DNA from: Candidatus Acidiferrales bacterium
GTDB lineage: Bacteria > Acidobacteriota > Terriglobia > Acidoferrales > UBA7541
Direction: 5' to 3'
Assembly (NCBI GenBank): GCA_030043155.1
Contig: JASHYE010000204.1
Span: 1 to 6,456, forward strand
DNA length: 6,456 nt
Program-made: the position numbers and the translations under genes
Notes under the pieces: generated by a model
Databases searched by the model: none
What the model was told of the DNA's origin: nothing
The model's input: only the letters and a program-made list of their open reading frames with translations
Shown: piece after piece, positions 1-5,245 of the stretch
Layout of the letters: every line of letters starts with the position of its first letter
Position numbering within the stretch: position 1 is the stretch's first letter

Positions 1-1071
1 AACGCGCGCATCCTCACCGCAGACAATCCGGTACAGCAGACGTCGCTCGACCAACTGGAACCGCTGGAGGCGAAGAGATTCTCGCAAATGCGGGCGGTGA
101 TTGCTGAACGCCGCGCCCGGGGATTGGACGCAGCCATTGCCGCGGAACAAAGCAACGACAGCATTAGCCTTATGGGGAAGATCAGCGCGATTATCAGCAC
201 GATGCTGCGGGAAGAAAATCGCCTGCTCACGGCGCGCGCCGCAGCGGTAAATGCAAACTCGCGCCACATGCGACGAATTCTTCTCCTGGGATATACGGTA
301 GCGTTTCTCTTTCTTTTCGTGGAGAGCGTTGTAATTCACAAGGAAATGGGAAGGCGCCGGGCGGCCGAGGCCGCCACGGAAAAGCGAAGTGAGGAATTGG
401 AGGCGGCGAACAAAGAACTGGAAGCATTTTGCTATTCCGTATCGCACGATTTGCGCAGCCCGCTGCGCGGCATCGATGGATTCAGCCAGGCGCTGCTCGA
501 GGATTACAGCGCCCATGTGGATGAAACAGGCCAGGACTTCCTGCGGCGAATTCGCGCCGGTACGCAGCGCATGAGCACGTTGATCGATGACTTGCTGAAT
601 CTCTCGCGTTACACACGAGTTGAGATGCGTCGCGAGCCAACCGATCTTTCGGAAATCGGCAGCAGCGTCATGGAGGAACTGCGCCTGCTGCATCCGACGC
701 GTCGAGTGGAATTTCTCATCTCGCCAAGATTGCACAGCGAAAGCGATCCGCGGTTGATGCGCGTGGTCCTGGAAAACCTGCTGGGCAATGCGTGGAAATT
801 CACATCGAAGAAAGAGCACGCACAGATTGAGTTCGGGAAAACGGATCAAAATGGCTCTTCCGCATTCTACGTAAAGGACAACGGCGCGGGCTTCGATCCA
901 GCTCACACGGCGCGGCTATTCGGCGCGTTTCAACGCCTGCACGGCGTTTCAGAATTTCCCGGCACAGGCATCGGACTCGCGACCGTGCAGAGAATCATTC
1001 AACGGCACGGCGGGCGCATCTGGGCGGAGAGCGCTGTGGATCAGGGAGCAACTTTTTATTTCACATTGTGA
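1..1071 (+). CDS. Membrane sensor histidine kinase with CHASE3-like sensor remnant, 5'-truncated by window edge
   Basis: The reading frame is open from base 1, so the N-terminus (first membrane segment and most of the sensor) lies outside; 356 residues are visible. Numbering from the first visible codon, residues 1-85 are helical and match the end of a CHASE3 extracytoplasmic sensor (Q-x-x-L-D-x-L-x-x-L, then an R-A-R-G-L-D-A-A segment and a late E-E-N-R-L-L). Residues 93-112 are a membrane helix, and about 116-142 a charged coiled-coil linker rich in E, A and K. HisKA follows with phospho-acceptor H149 in SVSHDLRSPLR. The HATPase domain has the N box around N263 (LLGNAWKFT), the G1 box D293-N-G-A-G297, an F box (LFGAFQRLH) and the G2 box GTGIGLA at 321-327. 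All catalytic motifs look intact. This catalytic core resembles the phytochrome-like kinases often paired with Rcp1-type regulators. It probably phosphorylates the regulator encoded 24 bp downstream. The signal sensed is unknown. Confidence 0.93.
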   Translation, partial: NARILTADNPVQQTSLDQLEPLEAKRFSQMRAVIAERRARGLDAAIAAEQSNDSISLMGKISAIISTMLREENRLLTARAAAVNANSRHMRRILLLGYTVAFLFLFVESVVIHKEMGRRRAAEAATEKRSEELEAANKELEAFCYSVSHDLRSPLRGIDGFSQALLEDYSAHVDETGQDFLRRIRAGTQRMSTLIDDLLNLSRYTRVEMRREPTDLSEIGSSVMEELRLLHPTRRVEFLISPRLHSESDPRLMRVVLENLLGNAWKFTSKKEHAQIEFGKTDQNGSSAFYVKDNGAGFDPAHTARLFGAFQRLHGVSEFPGTGIGLATVQRIIQRHGGRIWAESAVDQGATFYFTL

Positions 1072-1084
1072 AATGCAAGCAAAA

Positions 1085-1090
1085 AAGGAG
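1085..1090 (+). promoter_or_regulatory. Shine-Dalgarno site of the response regulator gene
   Basis: AAGGAG lies 5 nt before the ATG at 1096, in the 24-bp gap after the kinase stop. It fixes the start of the regulator gene. No separate promoter is evident in so short a gap, which supports co-transcription with the kinase. Confidence 0.8.
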
Positions 1091-1095
1091 AAGCA

Positions 1096-1539
1096 ATGAG
1101 CAATCCAGTGATTCTGGTGGTGGAAGACAATCCCGATGATGAAGCGCTAACGCTGCGCGCGCTCAAGAAGAACAATATAACCAACGAAGTTGTGCTGGCG
1201 CGCGACGGCGTAGAGGCGTTGGATCTTCTGTTTGGCACGGGCAAGCAAGCCGGCCGCGCGATCACGCCGCAAGTGATCCTGCTGGACCTGAAGCTGCCGA
1301 AAATCGACGGGCTCGAAGTTCTCAAGCGCGTGCGCTCGGACCCGCGAACGAAATTATTGCCTGTGGTAATTCTCACTTCGTCCAATGAGGAACGCGACCG
1401 GATGCGAGGATACGACATTGGCGCAAACAGTTACGTGCGCAAACCAGTGGACTTCGTGCAATTCACTGAGGCGGTGCGGCAGCTGGGACTCTATTGGCTC
1501 TTGCTGAACGAAAAGCCGCCGCAAGCTGTGGCGAAATGA
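1096..1539 (+). CDS. Single-domain response regulator, Rcp1-like
   Basis: This is a 147-residue protein made of one receiver (REC) domain with no output domain. The acidic pocket is E10/D11 in VVEDNPDD, the phospho-acceptor is D64 in ILLDLKLP, the conserved switch residue is T94 (ILTSS), and K116 sits in the YVRKPVDF turn. The N-P-D-D stretch after the acidic pocket, the long insertion before strand 3 and the C-terminal Y-W-x-x-L-N-E are typical of the Rcp1-type regulators that partner phytochrome-like kinases. It presumably takes a phosphoryl group from the upstream kinase and acts by protein-protein contact, or passes the phosphate on in a relay. The start is supported by an AAGGAG at 5-nt spacing. 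Its stop overlaps the next gene's start by 4 nt. Partner assignment is inferred from gene order. Confidence 0.93.
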   Translation: MSNPVILVVEDNPDDEALTLRALKKNNITNEVVLARDGVEALDLLFGTGKQAGRAITPQVILLDLKLPKIDGLEVLKRVRSDPRTKLLPVVILTSSNEERDRMRGYDIGANSYVRKPVDFVQFTEAVRQLGLYWLLLNEKPPQAVAK

Positions 1540-3107
1540 TGATGCAGAAAAAGCTGAAACTGCTGATTGTCGAGGATTCGGAGAGCGACGCGGAATTGCT
1601 GGCGCACGCAATCCGTAAGGGCGGCTACGAACTGATACACAAGCGCGTGGATACGCGCGAGGCGCTGCGCCTGTGCCTTTTCGATTCGTGGGACCTGATT
1701 GTGTCGGACCACTCGATGCCAGGATTCAGCGGCGTGGCGGCGCTGGCGATGGTGCGCGAGAAGTGTCCCGATGTGCCGTTCATTTTTGTTTCGGGCACGA
1801 TCGGCGAGGATATCGCGGTGGATGCGATGCGCATCGGCGCGCAGGATTACATCATGAAAGGAAATTTGGCGCGACTGCTTCCGGCAATCGACCGCGAACT
1901 GCGCGAGTCGAAAAACCGCGCGGAGCACAAGAAAACGGAAATTCGCATGCAGCAGTTGGAAAAATTCGAAGCCATCGGGAAACTCGCTGGAGGAATCGCG
2001 CACGATTTTAATAACGTAATCGGCGCCATTATGGGCTGGGCAGAGCTGGGAAAAGACGAAGTGCCGGAAGGAAGCCGCGCGGCGAAATACTTTCAAAACA
2101 TTCGGGCACAGTCAGAGCGCGCCGCGGGATTGACGCGGCAATTGCTGGCCTACGCGAGGAGGCAGACGCTTGAGCGGCGCGTGATCAATGTGAATCAGAT
2201 GATCGGTGAAACAACGGCCCTCCTGCAAAAAACCATCGGAGAGCAGATCGAAATGAAACTGGTGCTCGCGCCGGACCTGCAGCCCACTCGCGCGGACGCT
2301 TCGCAACTCGAGCAAGTGCTGATGAATCTCTGTTTCAATGCGCGTGACGCCATGCCAAAGGGCGGCCAACTGCTGATTGAGACGCATAACGTCGAATTAG
2401 ATGAATCCTATACCCAAAGGCACGAATACGCGCGCCCGGGGAAATACGTGGCGATGTCCGTTTCCGATACGGGAGTGGGAATGGATGCAGCGACGATGAG
2501 CCGAATCTTTGAGCCATTCTTCACAACCAAAGAAGTGGGAAAGGGCACAGGATTGGGTCTGGCAACTGCGTACGGAATCGTGAAACAGCACGAAGGAATG
2601 ATCGAAGTTTACAGCGAGCCGGGAAAAGGAACGATGTTTCATGTCTATCTGCCGGTGAGCAGCGGCGCAACGCAGGAAAAATATAGCGGGCCAGCGGACG
2701 ATTCCGTGCGCGGCGGAACGGAAACGATCCTCGTAGCCGAAGATCACGCAGGCAATCTGGAGATGGTGGACGAAATGCTGCGCAAGCTGGGGTATCGCGT
2801 GATTCTCGCAAAGGACGGCCAAGAAGCGGTGGAAAAATCGCGCGAATGCCGCGAAGAAATTGCGATGGCGCTGCTTGATGTAATCATGCCGCGAATGGGA
2901 GGGCCAGAAGCATACGAAAACATCCGTAAGATCAAGCCGGACTTGCCGGTGATTTTCAGTTCGGGATACTCGGAGGAAAGTGCGTCTCTGGCATCGCTCG
3001 TCTCCGATGGAGCGGTGCTGCTGCAGAAGCCGTACGAACCGAAGATGCTGGCGAAGAAGATTCGCGAAGTACTTGACCGGAGGGAAAAGACAGCAACTAA
3101 CCGATAG
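1536..3107 (+). CDS. Hybrid sensor kinase, REC-HisKA-HATPase-REC
   Basis: This is a 523-residue soluble hybrid kinase with no membrane segment. REC1 (about 6-122) has E13/D14, phospho-acceptor D58 in VSDHSMPG, S86 in FVSGTIGED and K108. A charged helical linker (121-142) leads to HisKA with H156 in GGIAHDFNN. The HATPase domain has the N box (N264, N268 in NLCFNARDA), G1 at D311-T-G-V-G315, FEPFFTTK at 325-332 and G2 from G335 (GKGTGLGL). REC2 (about 397-515) has E402/D403, D448 in LLDVIMP and K498. The HDFNN and PFFTTK motifs place it with NtrB/CckA-style kinases. The ATG at 1536 is chosen because it forms an ATGA overlap with the regulator stop; ATGs at 1539 and 1542 are equally in frame. 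No clear Shine-Dalgarno precedes it, which suggests translational coupling. It may integrate phosphate from the upstream pair through REC1 and pass it to REC2 or an unseen phosphotransfer protein (inference). Confidence 0.93.
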   Translation: MMMQKKLKLLIVEDSESDAELLAHAIRKGGYELIHKRVDTREALRLCLFDSWDLIVSDHSMPGFSGVAALAMVREKCPDVPFIFVSGTIGEDIAVDAMRIGAQDYIMKGNLARLLPAIDRELRESKNRAEHKKTEIRMQQLEKFEAIGKLAGGIAHDFNNVIGAIMGWAELGKDEVPEGSRAAKYFQNIRAQSERAAGLTRQLLAYARRQTLERRVINVNQMIGETTALLQKTIGEQIEMKLVLAPDLQPTRADASQLEQVLMNLCFNARDAMPKGGQLLIETHNVELDESYTQRHEYARPGKYVAMSVSDTGVGMDAATMSRIFEPFFTTKEVGKGTGLGLATAYGIVKQHEGMIEVYSEPGKGTMFHVYLPVSSGATQEKYSGPADDSVRGGTETILVAEDHAGNLEMVDEMLRKLGYRVILAKDGQEAVEKSRECREEIAMALLDVIMPRMGGPEAYENIRKIKPDLPVIFSSGYSEESASLASLVSDGAVLLQKPYEPKMLAKKIREVLDRREKTATNR

Positions 3108-3132
3108 CCATCCACTGGAACCTACAGCCCAA

Positions 3133-3153
3133 AAGAGCAATACAAAAGCTCTT
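3133..3153 (-). terminator. Weak terminator-like hairpin between convergent genes
   Basis: A perfect 6-bp inverted repeat (AAGAGC at 3133-3138, GCTCTT at 3148-3153) has a 9-nt loop. Read on the - strand the second arm runs into a stretch of only four Ts. This could help end the - strand transcript that stops at 3195; read on the + strand it has no T-run. The stem is short, so the call is tentative. Confidence 0.25.
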
Positions 3154-3156
3154 CCG

Positions 3157-3183
3157 CCGCGGCCCAAGGTTAATGCTCCGCGG
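3157..3183. repeat. Short GC-rich inverted repeat in the convergent gap
   Basis: CCGCGG at 3157-3162 recurs at 3178-3183. Because the hexamer is self-complementary, the two copies can form a 6-bp stem with a 15-nt loop on either strand. It sits in the 87-bp gap between the convergent operons and may act as a bidirectional transcription block. There is no T-run on either side. Confidence 0.25.
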
Positions 3184-3194
3184 GCAAACTGCAA

Positions 3195-3905
3195 TTACGC
3201 GCTCAAACTCTCAATTTGACCACTAGCAAATACGATGAGAATTTTGCTGAAACTTGTTTCGGCAAAAAGCTGCGAATATACGTGCCTGTAGATCTCGATA
3301 TGCGACGATTCATCCGCGCTTGCAATGATAAGCCAGCGATCGCACGCGAGCTTTGAGGCCGCGCGCGAAACAGCTGCTGCCCCCATCTGCTCGATCAATG
3401 AGCAAGCTATGTTCGAAAGAATGCCTGCGTGTCGGCGATAAGGATTGTGCACGAACACGACGACCTTTGTTTTCCCTGGCCTGCGATTCACGAGTCGGAG
3501 CTGAATTCGATTCCCATGGATGGTGGCTCTCAGAAGCGAACGCGCGGATCGTCCAGCGAGATGCCGGCGGATTCTTTCTTCTGCGATTTCGGCAGTCTTC
3601 GATGCCAGCCTGATCGGGGCGGTGATGGTTATTACCACTGTCTTGCCATCCGGCACGGAGCCGTCGAGAGCAACGCGCAAATCCGCAACGAATCTCAACG
3701 CGACTTTGTCAAAGCGCAAACGAGGTTTCACATCGGAAGTGAGTACCGCAATTCGCGGCGGCATGGCAATAATGTCAACGGCAATTCGTTCCCCAGCAAC
3801 TACGATATAGGCGCAGGCTGGACGCTTGCCCTTTTCCCAAGTGCCGGAAAATTTCGTGGCGACGGCCTCGATAGCTGCGCGCTCACGCCGCTTTGGTTCG
3901 CTCAT
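3195..3905 (-). CDS. Conserved-looking hypothetical protein, 236 aa
   Basis: I do not recognise this protein. The 236 residues contain no signal peptide or membrane helix, so it is probably cytoplasmic. The N-terminal part (1-60) is basic and includes a KFSGTWEKG and an AGERIAVDI segment. The middle (65-150) alternates hydrophobic strands with charged residues (KTVVITITAPIRL, KTKVVVFVHN). The C-terminal part (160-236) looks alpha/beta, with two strand-like runs, DRWLIIASADES and FSKILIVFASG, separated by an amphipathic helix. The ATG at 3905 is chosen because AGGA precedes it at 6-nt spacing; the frame stays open further upstream but would run into the neighbouring repeat gene. Codon use is looser than in its neighbours, with AGA, AGG and ATA all used, which may mean low expression or separate ancestry. 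It lies 91 bp after the secreted repeat protein on the same strand. Confidence 0.75.
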   Translation of the reverse strand: MSEPKRRERAAIEAVATKFSGTWEKGKRPACAYIVVAGERIAVDIIAMPPRIAVLTSDVKPRLRFDKVALRFVADLRVALDGSVPDGKTVVITITAPIRLASKTAEIAEERIRRHLAGRSARSLLRATIHGNRIQLRLVNRRPGKTKVVVFVHNPYRRHAGILSNIACSLIEQMGAAAVSRAASKLACDRWLIIASADESSHIEIYRHVYSQLFAETSFSKILIVFASGQIESLSA

Positions 3906-3911
3906 GCCTTT

Positions 3912-3915
3912 TCCT
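3912..3915 (-). promoter_or_regulatory. Shine-Dalgarno site deciding the start of the 236-aa hypothetical gene
   Basis: On the - strand, AGGA sits 6 nt before the ATG at 3905-3903. It favours this start over any upstream non-ATG codon in a frame that stays open to 4286. Confidence 0.6.
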
Positions 3916-3936
3916 GCATATCGGATCCGCGAGAGG

Positions 3937-3966
3937 AGTCTATTGGAAATCGATATGGGCTGACAA
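3937..3966 (-). promoter_or_regulatory. Possible sigma70-type promoter for the hypothetical gene
   Basis: On the - strand, TTGTCA (3966-3961) is followed after 18 nt by TAGACT (3942-3937). These match the -35 consensus at 5 of 6 positions and the -10 at 4 of 6. The site lies within the 91-bp gap before the ATG at 3905. It could give the gene its own transcript, but such matches also occur by chance. Confidence 0.28.
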
Positions 3967-3996
3967 CGACTCTGCGAGCATTGGGGAAATGAAGCG

Positions 3997-5145
3997 TCAG
4001 TCGATGCCGTGGATGCGCATCGAAACGAGCTGATCGATGGTGAGGTTCTGCATGCCGCGGGAGCGAAGATCGGAAATGTATTCCGGTGAAACGTCGTGGA
4101 TGCGCATGTCGACAAGCTCATCGGGATCAGGATGATGGTAGCCGAGCTTGTCGAGTGCAGCGATGAATTCAGGGGAAACGCCATGAATGCGGAAACTAAC
4201 GAGTGTGTCGGAGTCCAGATGCGTGTAACCGAAATGGCTGAGCTGGGCGATGAAATCGGGGGAAACATCGTGAATTCGAAAAGCAATCAACTCGTCCGGA
4301 TCGAGATGCGAATAGCCGAGCTGATTGAGCTGCGCGACGAAATCGGACGAGACACCGTGGATGCGAAAGGCGATGAGTTTCTCCAAATCGATATGCGCGT
4401 ATCCGGCCTGAGACATTTGCTGGATCCATTCAGGAGTAGCGCCGTGAATGCGGAGAGCGATGAGCGTATCCTCGTCGGGCGAATATCCCTGCTGATGAAG
4501 TGAGCGAACCATCTCGGGCGTGACTCCGTGGATGCGGAACGCGACGAGGTTATCGCTATCGGTGACGCTGAGCCCAGAGGAACGAAGGTCGTCGATGAAT
4601 TGTTTGTCGACTCCGAAGATGCGAAAGGCGATGAGCTTGTCTGTGTCGAGGCCGGTGATGTGCTCGGCCTTCATCTGACGCGCAAAATCGAGGCTGACGT
4701 CGTGAATGGCCATGGAGAATTGCTTGTCGGCGTCGATGCTCTCGAAGCCGAGCTTGGACATTTCCTGCGGATATTTTGCGTCAGCGAAAAAGTGAAAAAT
4801 GCCGGCACCTTCGCCATTTTCGAGGAAGCCGTCGAGTTCGAGCCGGCCTGCGTCGCGCGTGACCGTGAATTTGACGTCGTGGCGCGCAGTGTTGGAAGTA
4901 TCGAGCCCTTGAAACGAGGTGAGCGGCCAGTCGGTTTCATCCTGCATGTGATGGCTGGCGCGGGAGACGGTGATCGAAAATTCGACATAGCCCGTACGAT
5001 CCGAGTGCGTCATGGCCCACGTGCCGGAAGGCGATTGAGCGCGAGCGGTTTTTGCGCCGCCGAAAATAAGAAGAGTGCAGGCAGCCAGCGCGGCGACAAA
5101 TGGGCCGATGATGCGAGGATTGCGAGTCTTAGGCAATATGTTCAT
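3997..5145 (-). CDS. Secreted protein: beta-rich N-terminal domain plus tandem 29-aa 'RIHGVSPEF' repeats
   Basis: This is a 382-residue exported protein. Residues 1-36 form a Sec signal peptide: basic start, hydrophobic core VAALAACTLLIFGGA, and probable cleavage after A-R-A36. Residues 38-125 look beta-rich (SGTWAMTHSDRTGYVEFSI, ARHDVKFTVTRDAGRLEL, GEGAGIFHFFA), a module I associate with acidobacterial proteins near BlaR1/M56 peptidases. From 129 to 382 there are eight full units and one 23-residue partial unit, consensus L-x-x-x-G-Y-x-H-L-D-x-D-x-L-I-A-F-R-I-H-G-V-S-P-E-F-I-x-x. Each unit looks like a pair of short helices, so the array is probably a helical solenoid for protein binding in the periplasm or at the cell surface. 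Start: ATG at 5145 with GAAGGAG 8 nt upstream. It follows the other repeat gene by 100 bp and probably shares its transcript. The molecular function is unknown. Confidence 0.88.
   Translation of the reverse strand: MNILPKTRNPRIIGPFVAALAACTLLIFGGAKTARAQSPSGTWAMTHSDRTGYVEFSITVSRASHHMQDETDWPLTSFQGLDTSNTARHDVKFTVTRDAGRLELDGFLENGEGAGIFHFFADAKYPQEMSKLGFESIDADKQFSMAIHDVSLDFARQMKAEHITGLDTDKLIAFRIFGVDKQFIDDLRSSGLSVTDSDNLVAFRIHGVTPEMVRSLHQQGYSPDEDTLIALRIHGATPEWIQQMSQAGYAHIDLEKLIAFRIHGVSSDFVAQLNQLGYSHLDPDELIAFRIHDVSPDFIAQLSHFGYTHLDSDTLVSFRIHGVSPEFIAALDKLGYHHPDPDELVDMRIHDVSPEYISDLRSRGMQNLTIDQLVSMRIHGID
4000..4761 (-). repeat. 87-bp tandem coding repeats (eight 28-29-aa units plus a partial ninth)
   Basis: Units begin at residues 129, 158, 187, 216, 244, 273, 302, 331 and 360 of the secreted protein. 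All full units are 29 residues except the one at 216-243, which is 28. Histidine of the R-I-H-[GD] core is present in eight of nine units (Phe in the second, RIFGV). The first two units are the most diverged. The last stops after R-I-H-G-I-D, 23 residues into the unit. Confidence 0.93.
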
Positions 5146-5153
5146 GGCACGTT

Positions 5154-5160
5154 CTCCTTC
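5154..5160 (-). promoter_or_regulatory. Strong Shine-Dalgarno site of the secreted repeat protein
   Basis: GAAGGAG on the - strand lies 8 nt before the ATG at 5145. It fixes the start just ahead of a good signal peptide and rules out the TTG at 5238, which would put the palindromic spacer in the coding region. Confidence 0.8.
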
Positions 5161-5184
5161 TGATGGAACCAAAACCGAGACAAC

Positions 5185-5238
5185 AGCAGATCCCTCACGC
5201 CGTTCGCCGAGGCCAGGCGAACGGGTTCGGGATGACAA
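5185..5238. repeat. Intergenic palindromic (REP-like) element
   Basis: The 100-bp spacer between the two repeat genes holds a long imperfect palindrome. A perfect 9-bp stem (CCGTTCGCC at 5200-5208 with GGCGAACGG at 5216-5224, 7-nt loop) is flanked by a second 5-bp arm pair (ATCCC at 5190-5194 with GGGAT at 5229-5233). On the - strand the edges read TTGTCATCCCGA and GAGGGATCTGC. These edges resemble a widespread dispersed intergenic repeat of the form TGTCATCC-[CT]-GA...GA-[AG]-GGATCT that I recall from Acidobacteriota and other genomes. No T-run follows on either strand, so it is not a standard terminator. In the shared mRNA it would fold just upstream of the second gene's ribosome binding site. 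Confidence 0.6.
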
Positions 5239-5245
5239 CCTAGCC

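Noticed and set aside
1494..1535. Earlier TTG start for the hybrid kinase
   Set aside because: It would overlap the regulator gene by 46 bases and add 14 residues not part of the REC fold. The ATGA overlap at 1536 is a common coupled start.
2397..3194. 265-aa open frame on the - strand
   Set aside because: It is antisense to the HATPase and second REC domains of the hybrid kinase, whose motifs are intact. It is a shadow frame.
3429..3992. 187-aa open frame on the + strand
   Set aside because: It is antisense to the 236-aa hypothetical gene. It lacks a ribosome site and has a low-complexity-like composition rich in S, R and G, whereas the - strand product alternates strands and helices plausibly.
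3906..4286. N-terminal extension of the 236-aa protein up to 4286
   Set aside because: The extension is the repeat gene read in another frame, is Ser/Thr/Pro-rich nonsense and begins at a TTG. The ATG at 3905 has its own AGGA.
4528..5163. 211-aa open frame on the + strand
   Set aside because: It is antisense to the secreted repeat protein and would run through that gene's signal peptide and ribosome site. The - strand frame has a signal peptide, good Shine-Dalgarno and conserved repeats.
5200..5224. Intrinsic terminator between the repeat genes
   Set aside because: The stem is good, but neither strand has a T-run after it; a palindromic repeat element or mRNA stem-loop fits better.
5146..5238. 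Earlier TTG start for the secreted protein
   Set aside because: It would translate the palindromic spacer and bury the signal peptide behind 31 charged residues. GAAGGAG points to the ATG at 5145.
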